Below, in pieces: positions 53,903 to 64,000 of a stretch of 64,000 bases of DNA; the stretch's first letter is position 1; each line of letters opens with the position of its first letter. Position numbers and translations under genes: made by a program. The notes under the pieces were generated by a model. The model saw only the letters and a program-made list of their open reading frames with translations, did not search any database and had not been told where the DNA came from. Source of the stretch: Lunularia cruciata (lineage: Eukaryota; Streptophyta; Marchantiopsida; Lunulariales; Lunulariaceae); the NCBI GenBank assembly GCA_948567375.1, contig OX419760.1, forward strand, positions 33,542,001-33,606,000. Reading direction: 5' to 3'.

Positions 53903-56690
53903 CAATGGTAATTCAATCTCATTTTTCTATGTTATCCTTTCATCGTTTCTTCTATGATTCGCATGAATTATCGCATTGGTAATTTTCTTTGTTTACAACT
54001 TGGATAGAAAAAAAAAGTTGATTCAAATTGAAGTTCATGCTCCTAGGCCAACTTTTATAGGATTTTCTAGTGATATTTCAATGAATATAATAAAATATTT
54101 CAAAATATTTATTTAGTTTTTTAAAAAATATTTACACCTATTTATTGACTTTTAATACCCAAGTATGTTCCATAATTATCATTTGAGTGAATTTGAGTGA
54201 ATTCATTGGGAAGGCGAACGAACAATAAAAAGTAAGTGAATGAGTTGGGTGAAAACTGGGTTGGAGGCGTTGAATACCTCTTCTCAAAAAAATTTAATTG
54301 GGTTCAACTTAATATCTTGGAGGAACTAAAAGTAATATTAAATATTATCTTGGTAAATAAGATATTGACTTGGTACAAATTGACTTGACTCGGCAACAAG
54401 ATACACTGAAGGGGGTCAACTTGAAAAGCTGTTTGCGAGTTATTCATTATCCTAAACACAAAATGAATATGATACTAATTTCATAATTATATGTTTTATG
54501 TAATGAACCATATTACTGTAAAACGAGATTTCGTGTTTTGTTTTGGTAAATTATTCCCGCACTAATCGATATTAGGAAATGAATTCTTATCCACCGTTGT
54601 GAGATAAGATAATACTCTGGTTTAAGAAAGTGTTAATTTTCATTTTACGTAATTTGAATATAAATCAATCAATCAGATGAATCTAATATAATCCACAAGA
54701 GTGCCTTACCGGGGTTCTGGGTTCATTAGCCTCTTTCATATTGTATCCGTATCAATAATAAGTTTCCTATACAAATACAGCAGCCGGCACTTTATATGCG
54801 CTGGATTGTTTCATCTTCGGTCATTTCGAGAACCTGCATATTTCCTCAGATTAATTGCTTTGGAGGACATGTCATCAGCATATGATCATCCCTTCCTAAC
54901 TATTAGTTGATCTTCGAAATGTAAACTTCTAGGATTGATGGTACTAAGAATATGACATTCTATAGCTATTCTAGTAAGAGTAGAACAACTTCATCCTTTA
55001 TGTATCCGAGATGCTTGTTTGTTGTGTCATATATTCTTATCTTACTTGTGACATGAATTGTATATAGAGCGGCTGTAGAAAGCTGTCTTGTAGAGAGTAC
55101 GGCAAGAGTCGATTTCCGGTTTATCTGTTGATCCTGCTAGTTTCAAAAGTTCAATTCTACTACTGTTCCAGAGGATAGAATTTCAGTCTACTGTATCCCA
55201 AGTTGCTCCGCATTGTGGTAACTGGAGTGGATATCTTCGCAGTGGCGACAAGAACTCAACTTGCTTTGTATATTCCTCCTGTTTCTCACGCATTCCCAGG
55301 GCAGATCCCAATTTCCAAAGCTTTGGATCCAGATAGGCAACGTCACTCTGTGGAACGCGGAAGACTTATCTGCGCATGACAGCAGTTATCCACTCTGTCG
55401 AATACGATCGATCTTCCACTGGATGTGCATAGCGCTGCATTTTGCAGCATTTCACCTGGTCAACTGCAACGTAACTTGGGGTTCCTCATTCCTTTGCACA
55501 GTCACGATTTATCTATCTTTTCGGGTCTTCCAGTTTGCACCTGGTCTGTATGAGCTCGAGAATAAAACCCTCGAATAAGAAGGGAGAAAGTGGTCTTAAA
55601 GGCCGCGATCATTCCGATTATATATTAGACTTTGTTTCTTGCAACAGTGTATGTCATGTCTTGGATAATCTCGGGGACGAATCCAAGCGTTGTCATCCGA
55701 AATTGTAATTCGAATGACCAGTTCTGACATTCAAAACTGTTATTTCATTAGATAGAAAGAGTCAGCAAGGAACTGTTTCTTCCTTGAAGATAAAACCATC
55801 ATCACGTGATTATTCACAGACGTCCAAGCACCTTTTCATCTGCTCCACTGTAAACAGATGAAACTCCCTCATATAAGTGTGAAAGAACTCGCTCGAATAA
55901 TATCGTGAATAAGATATGACCAACTCGTTGAGCTTCTGACTCGTTGAGAAGAACACGTTATTACATGTATGTCTCAGGTGACCGGCAGATGGAACATCAA
56001 AGGAATCGTCAAGGAACTGATGATGAGTATTGTTTCAATACTCATCATCAGTTCAATACAATACTAATTGCGTCGCATGATCTTCCACTCGCAATTCTTG
56101 GAAGTTACATATAGTCTCCCAGGTACACTGCAAATTTTGTTGGGAAGATGCTCCTCTGATCAATCATCCTTAACAAAAGGAAGGCCTAACCCCTAGAACT
56201 TGGATTCGGGAATGCAAGCATCAAATCAGTGGTCCACTGGCTGATCTTGAGGAACAGAGAATGCACGAAATTCTTATCACACGAGCATCGCCCACATACA
56301 AAATCCGAATGTTCAAAAAACAATTGCTGGACTATTTGCCCCTCACGGAAAGAAAATCTCTAAACAGTTTGCTAGCATGTATGAGCCTCGCTCCCATACT
56401 TGTAAAAAGGAATATCTCGGAGAATGTCGCAAAGATGGATCTGATTGTACACGGTGATTCTCGTATCAAACAGGCAGTGTGAGAAAATGGAACCTGTAAA
56501 TGACTGGACCATTACTTCAGCTCTCTCAAACTCGGTGGATGAAGTCACTCAATTCACTACACAAAAACCTGTGGCTAAACCTAGAGACTAATGTTGACCT
56601 GTGAGTAGTCATCTGAACTGAAATTCAACGTATCTCATCCGGATTCATCGAGTCGATACAATGAGCTTCTTTCCGTGCAGGTGTACACTA
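53903..56690. other. No gene recognised; contains perfect hairpin
   Basis: AT-rich at 53.9-54.7 kb, then more balanced with CpG at 55-56.6 kb. The longest frames are 105 codons (55,261-55,578, plus) and 73 codons (56,261-56,482, plus), without motifs. The hairpin at 56,014-56,054 is listed separately. Confidence 0.45.
56014..56054. repeat. Perfect hairpin: 19-bp arms, 3-base loop
   Basis: gaactgatgatgagtattg, loop ttt, caatactcatcatcagttc. No mismatch in a region otherwise eroded, so it is recent or maintained. Confidence 0.9.
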
Positions 56691-56694
56691 TCTG

Positions 56695-57460
56695 CTCCAG
56701 AATAGTGACCGCGCAGGATAACAAGAAGGATGGGAACCCCATCAAGCCGTGTAGAGTATTAAACACAAATTGTAACATGTAAAATGAAGCTAGGTTCCAT
56801 TATATCGATATGGGAAATATGTACTACAGCAACTAAGATAGGTGACTATGAAAATTGCATGGTCTACATATTATTGGAGCATCACCTAATGTGATTATTT
56901 TATTATGGATTACATTCACATGTGTTCTCTAGAGAGCAATGGACACATGTTATCTAAAGTAACCAACTAAATAGAAAAATAAGAATGGTACACCTGACGT
57001 CCATCATGATAGGCCTCCATGTCAAATGTTATCTTCATTGCTTTGTATAACTCAAGGTTAGACAAACAAAGAGGTGATCTTGTTGCATCTTTTTATACTT
57101 GGAGATTATGGTTGTTGCACCTCCTCTCGCTGCCCATCCAGGAAGATAGATAATCACCACCTCCAAAATTGCACCATGTGGGATCCATATCATCCACAAC
57201 ATCCACTCTTGTGATTTGATCATCTTCTACCATATACAAATCTATGCTAACTTATGTTGTTTGCAAAGTGTACCATGGCAAATATTATATATTTGGTACC
57301 ATCATGCGTAGTAAGCCTCTATTCTCCAAAAGGGCACCAAATCATATGGACCCTTATTGTATCTAGTGTAGGACCACCCTCACAAGCAAGTAATGAAGAT
57401 GGAGATGGGTGGACAAAACCTAAGCGGATCCTTATCACTTTAGAAGAGTTAGAGTGTTAC
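56695..57460 (-). pseudogene. 3' end of a non-LTR-type retroelement, copy X3
   Basis: Parallel to X2 over most of its length on the same strand. The tail motif is at 56,755-56,700 (plus strand gaccgcgcaggataac, gaaggatgggaaccccatca). Coding traces: DLYMVEDDQITRVDVVDDMD near 57,250-57,190, SSWMGSERRC near 57,150-57,120, ATRSPLCLSNLELYKAM near 57,085-57,035. More decayed than X2. It begins at about 57,450, where similarity to X2 fades. Confidence 0.5.
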
Positions 57461-57929
57461 TTCCCTAAGTCAATACAACCCATTGCCAAAACTTGTATTG
57501 AGTAATAGAGGTTATCAAGATTGAGAGTTTTTCTTAGACTCAATATCATCATTGATTATTTCATGTATCAAGATGTGGAAGGAGACTAGGGTGCATGGTT
57601 GATAGCACTAGTTGTTGAGTGTTTACACCTATTGTAAGAATCATGTATCTTTGTTTCAGCATAGCAACTCTAAATTTTTTAGACTTAGTGAAGAGTTTTA
57701 GAATTGTTGTATTGGACCCTAGAAGTGTTCTATCTAAAGTGTTGGCTTCAAAGGCCCCATTTGTACATGTTTGGGTTGTGCTCTAATATGCCCTTGAATA
57801 AAGAATACAAAGGAAAACAACTTGCTTGCCAAGTCTTTGTCTTTGAATAGTGGCCACAACATAAGCTTGTCAAAGTGCACATTTGTGACATTGACAAACA
57901 CACAAAAATGAGAACTCTGCCAATATAGT
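57461..57929. other. No gene recognised
   Basis: AT-rich linker between X3 and the pogo-like relic. Confidence 0.4.
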
Positions 57930-59130
57930 CAAGCCAATCTGTCAATATATCAGAAATTGCATTGTGATTGGGCCAAAATAAAGTTCAAGCTTCCCAAAGC
58001 ACTCTCCCAAGGGATGATCAGCAATATCTTAGCCAAGATATATGCATTCAAGAACCTTGATTGTGCTTAGTCTGATGCTAAAAGGCAGCACATTATCATA
58101 TATTCTATAGCTTGACAAAGTGTTTGCACTTTGGGTATTTAGTGTGACCTTCACCACATCAGCATTTTTGCTGACTTAATCAAGGAAAAGGCTAGATTGC
58201 TTGCCATAGCATTAGTCCTATGAAAATACATTGACACTCTCCAATAGCCTGCTATAGAAATTCTAGCAATACCATAGGTTGGAAAAGCCTAGGTCATATG
58301 GGAAAGTGGCTTTGTTGATAATGTAGCCATTGTTGAGCAACTTCTTGACCTTTGAGCCAAAATATCAACATATGCTAAGGAAATCTTTACAATTTGGTAA
58401 AAAGTAGCCTTTTCTTTTGAATGATCCCAGACCAGACCAACTCACAAAATCAGATCCAAAAAGGACAAGGCACAATTCATGCTGTCATTTTTTGCAAATG
58501 CAGATGGATCAAACAAATTAGAGCCACTCATCATTGGCCATGGAAATAAGCCACAATGCTTCCCAAAAAACACTAAGAAGAACCTTGGCTTCAACAATTA
58601 CTATAATCAAAAGGCATGGATGATTGGCACAATTTCTCATGAATGGCTTGAAGACTTTGACATAAAAATGTGGTGATCTAATTAGAGCATCCTCCTTTTG
58701 TTGGAATATGCCTTCTCACATCATCAGTGACCGTTAGCTCACTAACATGGAAGTGTGTACATTGCTCTCCAATATGACCTCAAAGATACAACCGATGGAC
58801 ATTTTTATCATTGCTCGCATTCAAGCACCATTACCATCAGTTTCAACTACAACACATAGTCAATCATGATGATGTCAAAGAGCATGACATTAATAAAGTG
58901 GATCAACTCATAGAAATGTAGTGGAGCAACACTGCATGGAATAAAATCTTTGCAAAGATGATTGCCAACTACTTTTGACACACCTAGCTCTTCAAAAACA
59001 ATGTAGTTTGTAAGGCAAAAGCAAGATCAGTTGATATGGAAATTGAGCAAGCAATTGAAAGGAAGATTTTGGAAGCACTTTGTGCACTTAATATTGAAGG
59101 TATCATGTCAATCAAAGACCTAATGGATCT
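57930..59130 (+). pseudogene. pogo/Tigger-like (CENP-B type) transposase pseudogene
   Basis: The DDE_1 core is clear. The open stretch 58,479-58,676 reads SFFANADGSNKLEPLIIGHG, KPQCF, NNYYNQKAWM, EWLEDFD, matching the N-A-x-G-x-x-K-x-x-P-L-x-I-G...A-W-M...W-L blocks. Further on come ISDR, LTNMEVCTLLSNMTSKIQPM and DIFIIARI (about 58,724-58,830), the T-S-x-x-Q-P-x-D block; its Asp is the second catalytic residue. Upstream at 57,995-58,060 is LPKALSQGMISNILAKIYAF, like the N-terminal helix-turn-helix of this family. The stretch KARSVDMEIEQAIERKILEAL follows at about 59,010-59,075. Many stops. Terminal repeats and TA target bases were not identified. Confidence 0.75.
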
Positions 59131-62100
59131 CATCAGAGAGGCTAATGTAACACAATGCTCTCCAATGACAAGTTATTTGCATTAGCTACATCAAGAGAAG
59201 AAACAAAAGACAAGGTAGGAGCAAAATTGCAAGGGGAAGAGGAAGACAATATATATGACTTGCCAACTTTCAGCAACTGAAAGCTTGCTATCCTTAATAG
59301 AGTTGTTAGCCTTCTTGATCCTTCTTTGCCCACCCACTTTATAGCTCATCAAGTTCTCCAATTTGTGCAGAAGAAACAAGACAAACCACCTTAAATAGTT
59401 AGCTTTGAAATAAGAATCATCATCTCATCTAAAGAACATGTACCTCACTAACTTGATCATAATTCTCTTATAGATATTGAGTATTGCAGATTAGAGGTAT
59501 TAACTTATAACCATAAAACCAACTTGGTGGATGAGGTGCAATATTGGAGGATATCAAGTTAGGAAGGATCAACTTAGGGAGATAACACTATAGTTGGTGG
59601 CAAGTTGGAATACCCTAATGCAAGGTTGAGCTAGATTCCAAGAGCTTGGACCCCTGCCAAAGTAATAGCAATGATGTGCTCTAGTACACAAAGAATGGAT
59701 GGGTCAATTAAGAGAGAATATAGCACTTTCTCAAACTATCAATCTATCAAGGAAGCCCACAAACTTTTAGTCCAATCAAAAGGTAAGGAGGGAAATAATA
59801 GAAAGCCATCTTGTAACTATGGGGATAAGGCATCTCTTGCCTACCACAATAGTACATGGAGAGAAAAAAATCTCTCCTTTACCTCAATCATATATGTCTC
59901 CCAGATTGGCCTATCAACAACCATAAAATGGGAGGAAAGTTGAATTGACTAAAAATTCTAACTACCCAAAAACAAAATAGGTGTTATCTCTTTCATAGAT
60001 AGTTGACTTACCACTTTGCACAAGATTGGTAGAGATGATGCCAAATCCCTTGTCAGATACTCAAAGGTCCTTGGTCCAAATATTCCCATTATCTTCTTAT
60101 TAAAAGCTTCCAAATGTGATAGGAAGTGTAGAGAAGAAGGAACCATGGGTAAGTAAGTCAAATTGATAAGTAAGTCAATTGATGGGAAATATTAGAGAAG
60201 AGTATACTAAAACAAGGCCTGGATCTCTTATTAGAGGAAGTTCATCTAAATAAAGAATATCCTTTGAAAATGAAACATCTAAAAAGAGTGTGAGAAAATC
60301 CTTAAATCCTACTAGCACTCCAAGAATACATAGGTCACTTGTAGATGTTATACACCCCCTTGGAAGTTGGAGATGAGTTGAATAATGGAACCATGCTCTA
60401 CACTTTGACTCCTTGACTCTCAAGCATACAAGATGTCAAGTGGTCAAAATCCTACCTAATCTAATCTATAAGGCTCACAATGTGTACCATCTACCAAGAG
60501 GGAAAGACACAACCTACCATTGTTGCAATAGTAGATAAGTGTACTTCAAAGTGAGCCATGGTCAATAAATTTCCTCCTAAAGGATCTCCTTAGCATGTAC
60601 CAACAACTGATTGTATGATGGTGTTTCTTTCTTGTGAGAAAAACCATTCTAGTAATGGAGAGAAGAAGGAGAACTACAGAGGAACACATGAAAGGAATAA
60701 GACTTGCAAGGGATCCATAGACTTCCCTAAACTCTCTTAAAATATATATGCACATGAGATGCTTTTAAAATCATTTGCAATATCTACTTGCAAAACAACT
60801 CCTAACATCTAGATATCTAGGATTGCGTTGATGCTTAGAGATATAGCCTCAAAACCTCCCAATGTAGCAATTGCAAACTGATGTGGACTAAGGTGCCATT
60901 AAAAGTGAGAATAATTTCTAAGGAAAATGGTATGGATAATAAGAGAAAAAAATAACTCCCCACTAGCAATTGGTCTATTGCTCCCTATGTCCTTCTCCAT
61001 TTTGAGAAGTTGGTTAGCAACTAACACTTGATTGAACATAGCATAAGAATCTTGCCCCTTGGATACTACTACACTTGAAACAACTTGGTAATATCATTAG
61101 AGGGATCATATGCTTATAAATAATCTTTAAGATGCTCATTAACCATGTCTTACAAACCTCCTCAAGAGAGGCATGGAGTTTTGCACACTACATGTGCAAA
61201 AAGTGATATATCTAGATATAGAGGCCTATAGTTGATACTCTAAGACCTCCAATGGTACTCTCTTTTTTGCAAAGGGATGTAAAAAAAATAAAGAAGAGAT
61301 CTTCTCATCAAATGGACTATCCATAGACAAAGGATTTAGGGCTCATGTTACTCTATTATACTCTCCAACTTGACTCATTATCCAACATTATTGTATTTGA
61401 GTGGAATTTGTCATATCTTGTAGTTGAGCTTGTCTTGTACAATGTGTAGCCTAAATAGAATCCTCCAATAGGATAGCCTAATTGCTTGCTTGGAATCTAA
61501 CAACCACTTCTCTTTGCTTCATATATTCCTCTCTAGAATAACAAAGACTTCATTATGGGAGTAAGAGGCATAAGAACCATCCTAACTCATCCAAGGGATC
61601 ACATGCCAATATATCAAGTGCTAAGTAAAATCTTATATAGTCTCATTATGGAGTGCATGAGGAAGCCTATGGAAAAGGCATGGATATGGAAAGTAGTCTC
61701 AAATGGCCCCAAAAATACAATCTACTTAAGATCCTAACCACATCCACGACTCAATCAATTCTCCCAAAATGGTCAAACAAGAAATGGACGTAATGTATGT
61801 AATCCTTAATGTCAATAATATAAATATGGTGGGTTGACTCACATGAGCATCCCAAGTGGTGCAATTATTGTCCTTGTGCATCTTTCACACATGGGTCTTC
61901 ATCTTTGGTAAGGAAAAAAGAGTTTGTGACACACCAAGTATGATGTATCCCAATCATTTTTATATTATGCATTATTCTCATTGGGAACATACCAAGTACC
62001 TAGTTTTGAAGTAGTGAAGATGAATCTAAACCTATCAAGAGTGGTTAACAATACTTGTAATCCTAATTTTAAAGTATTTCTACATAAGTTCCCAAACTTC

Positions 62101-63094
62101 CTTTTAGTCATATAGGAAAACAAGACAACCTAACTTACCTCCCAATACGCACTCTTGGTTGTTGATCATCACTTCCTACATCACCAAGGATAAATATAGA
62201 ACTCATCTAGGGAAAGGAAACCTAAGCATAATGCTTTCACACCAATCCAAGCAAATTAGGAATACAAGCAATTATGCAAAGCATGAAGAGGATCCAAACA
62301 CACACAAAATTAACAATAACTACCCATGCTTCAAGTAAAAATATAATCCAGATTTTCCTAATTCTATCCAAGAGCTGTTCTTGGTCAAAACACCAGGGTA
62401 TGCTTCCAACTTGTAACTTATTTTATATAGCTCTGATTCAAATGTTCTAGGACTCAATAGAAAGGCTACAAGATAAGCATTCCAACAATATACAACTTGC
62501 ACTTATTAGACTGCTGCAGCTCTTGTGATAGTCTCTCAAACTTAGCCTTATTTCATAGTCCAAATCCTAGTTTCAAAACCCAAATCAAGATTCTCCCATC
62601 CTATTCTTGCATTAATTTTTCTAGATTTTTGACCTAAGAATTCATGTACATAATAGAGAAAACTCTAACAAATTTTCATACTTTCAATCATTATTTCAAA
62701 TGAGAAAATTGACATCTAATTATAGTTGGAGATAGAATAACTACTCAATGCTTATGACACGTTTTTGAATACACTTTATTACATCAAATCTCACTACCTA
62801 TAATATTAGAGCAACTGAATTTAACATAGTAGTTGGTTCTCACTTGTTTAAAATCTATTTGAAGCTTTGCATCCAAATTCAAAAGCAATCCCTAGATATG
62901 GAGCAAGTCCAAATTTGTACTACCTTTTGGGCTCTATAGACCTAGGTGTACTTGAGACAAGACCCTAAATTCTCTATTTGAGTACTTCATATGAAATTTT
63001 TCATGGGGTTGTAACACCAAGACACCAAAAAATGCAAGAAATTTTCACAAGCTCATTCAAACAAGAACTTGAGATCTGACCAAAGCTCCAAACC
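59131..63094. other. Nearly 4 kb with no recognised gene
   Basis: AT-rich. The longest frames are 90 codons (59,671-59,943, plus) and 82 codons (60,423-60,175, minus). None shows a domain. A non-LTR reverse transcriptase was looked for on the minus strand of 60.8-61.6 kb without a convincing block. Confidence 0.5.
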
Positions 63095-63520
63095 TGTAAG
63101 AATATGGAGTTTAGCAATGAAGTCAGTCAGGCTCACGAAGTAGCACATAAGACAAATTAGCCTAGAATATTCTAGAAGTATCTAGGAAGCTTCTTGGGAA
63201 GCTTCCCGGTTAGCTTAGCTTGCACCTTAAGTAAGTAGCTTCTAGAAGGAAGCTTCTAGAAGCTTCCAACTAGCTTAGCTTGCACGCCAAGTAGGCGGCT
63301 TCTAGAAGGAAGCTTCTTGAGAAGCTTCCTAGTTAACTTGGCTTGCACTCTAAGAAAGCGGCTTGAGGAAGTTTCTTGAGAAGCTTCTCAAGGGCCTTGT
63401 ATGCTACCTATAAATACCAAAGCCAAAGCTCATGCTAGGCATTTGGAGTTTTCCCTCATTCAAGTGTCCCAATGTGAGTTTCCATTCTCCTATTTCTCTC
63501 CTCGGTTTTGGTCTTTTACA
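63095..63520 (+). repeat. 5' LTR of G5
   Basis: 426 bases, TGTAAGAATATGG...TCTTTTACA. TATA box ctataaatacc at 63,408-63,418. Upstream are GAAtaTTCtaGAA (63,165-63,177), GAAgcTTC near 63,188, TTCtaGAA (63,240-63,247), GAAgcTTCtaGAAgcTTC (63,249-63,266) and further units near 63,300-63,330, all of heat-shock-element form. Confidence 0.95.
63164..63330 (+). promoter_or_regulatory. Heat-shock-element-like array in the G5 LTR
   Basis: One perfect three-unit (63,165-63,177) and one perfect four-unit (63,249-63,266) array of alternating GAA and TTC spaced by two bases, the binding form of heat-shock transcription factor trimers, plus partial units. The arrays lie about 80-245 bases before the TATA box. 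The motif definition is established knowledge; binding here is inferred. Confidence 0.65.
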
Positions 63521-63541
63521 TTGGTATTAGAGCAAGAATGG
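63521..63541 (+). other. G5 primer binding site, Met-type
   Basis: ttggtattagagcaagaat follows the LTR; one base differs from the TGGTATCAGAGC form. Confidence 0.85.
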
Positions 63542-63542
63542 G

Positions 63543-63671
63543 ATGGATGGAATTTATGGACCACCAAATCCACTTCCGCCAAACCATTGGACTTTCATGT
63601 CCAGAGATTACCAAAGCATCATTTCACACAATTCATCACCTCATGCTTTGGGCAGGATTTTCTACATATGA
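63543..63671 (+). other. Conserved short leader ORF (about 42 codons)
   Basis: An ATG just after the primer site opens MDGIYGPPNPLPPNHW... and ends ...ALGRIFYI before TGA. Recognisable versions exist in the leaders of G1 (near 5930-6040), G3 (near 23,629), inner G4 (near 39,515-39,410) and outer G4 (near 42,150-42,050). It lies between primer site and gag. It could be a regulatory upstream ORF, a former gag start, or part of the packaging region. Confidence 0.4.
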
Positions 63672-63790
63672 TCACCGTGTTAGAGGAACCCTTGATACTT
63701 CCAGTTGTAACTTATGGAGAACGGTGGACGTGTTGTATCTATGTGTTAATCAACTAGATAAATTGAGGGTAGTGGAATAGAGTAGTAGCA

Positions 63791-64000
63791 ATGGCGGCAA
63801 TACCGGATGTTATCCTTGCAATGCAACAACAAATTGAGCATCTTACTTGATTGTTGGATGAACGAGACCAGCAACGACGAGAACAGATAGACAGAGCGCC
63901 AGTTCAAGATGGAGAAGATCGCATTCGATTTCCGAAACCCAAGGTATTTGAAGGCGAGAATCTTCCAAGCACAGTGGAGAATTTTGTGTTTGATTGTGAA
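63791..64000 (+). pseudogene. G5 gag, N-terminal 70 codons (one internal stop)
   Basis: Starts ATGGCGGCAATACC: MAAIPDVILAMQQQIEHLT, then TGA at 63,848-63,850, then LLDERDQQRREQIDRAPVQD, GEDRIRFPKPKVFEGENLPS, TVENFVFDCE at the window edge. The stop replaces the glutamine codon kept in inner G4 and G3. Apart from that the frame is clean, with CpG sites intact. Confidence 0.85.

Larger units (their letters stand above)
63095..64000 (+). mobile_element. Gypsy element G5, 5' part, continues beyond the window
   Basis: Youngest-looking member of the dominant family: LTR, primer site, leader and gag start follow with little damage. Only the first 70 codons of gag are inside the window. Confidence 0.9.

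Noticed and set aside
55124-55146. tttatctgttgatcctgcta resembles the 5' end of small-subunit rRNA (tacctggttgatcctgcc).
   Set aside because: The match stops after about 20 bases; the following sequence shows none of the next conserved rRNA bases.
60800-61600. Possible LINE reverse transcriptase on the minus strand (FNQVLVANQLLKMEK near 61,030).
   Set aside because: No catalytic FADD-type block or conserved palm order could be found.

Overview
This window looks like intergenic DNA from a large plant nuclear genome. It is AT-rich and packed with old LTR retrotransposons carrying many stops and frameshifts. It also holds DNA-transposon relics of two superfamilies and pieces of a non-LTR retroelement. 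I find no convincing host gene, tRNA, rRNA or CRISPR array. The mix (Ty3/gypsy chromoviruses with Met-type primer sites, a Ty1/copia relic, PIF/Harbinger, pogo-like) fits a vascular plant with a bloated genome. A gymnosperm or fern is plausible, but I cannot name the species.

Layout. 1-1.9 kb: 3' half of a copia element (+). 1.9-4.0 kb: CpG-containing sequence without genes. 4.06-5.4 kb: Harbinger fragment (-) and an unidentified 244-codon ORF (+). 5.4-10.08 kb: 3'-truncated gypsy element G1 (+), interrupted by a solo LTR-like element (8231-8912). 10.08-18.5 kb: a second gypsy lineage, G2 (-). 19.4-20.1 kb: second copy of the solo element. 20.1-22 kb: relic of a coiled-coil protein. 23,245-28,566: complete gypsy element G3 (+) with a target duplication. 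30,538-42,615: composite gypsy element G4 (-), flanked by a perfect TGGGA duplication. G4 contains a second copy of its own family, a third solo element (40,802-41,493) and a 3.76-kb insertion (33,326-37,083) with its own long gene. 42.6-43.6 kb: Harbinger transposase pseudogene (-), the DNA into which G4 inserted. 47,768-48,262: solo LTR of the G1/G3/G4 family. 49.9-57.5 kb: 3' ends of a non-LTR-type element in both orientations, set in a CpG-retaining island. 57.9-59.1 kb: pogo/Tigger-like transposase pseudogene (+). 63,095-end: 5' LTR, leader and gag start of G5 (+), the best preserved family member.

The main gypsy family (G1, G3, G4, G5 and the solo LTR) is a chromovirus-type element. Its order is LTR, Met-type primer site, conserved leader with a short ORF, gag with a zinc knuckle, protease, RT/RNase H, integrase with a chromodomain-like tail, LTR. 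Its LTRs carry runs of alternating GAA/TTC units identical in form to heat-shock elements, upstream of a TATA box, so this may be a heat-responsive family. The other leading observation is the 3.76-kb insertion inside the G4 reverse transcriptase. It encodes an unrecognised protein with a 366-codon open segment, continued by a long coiled-coil segment broken by amber codons and one frameshift.
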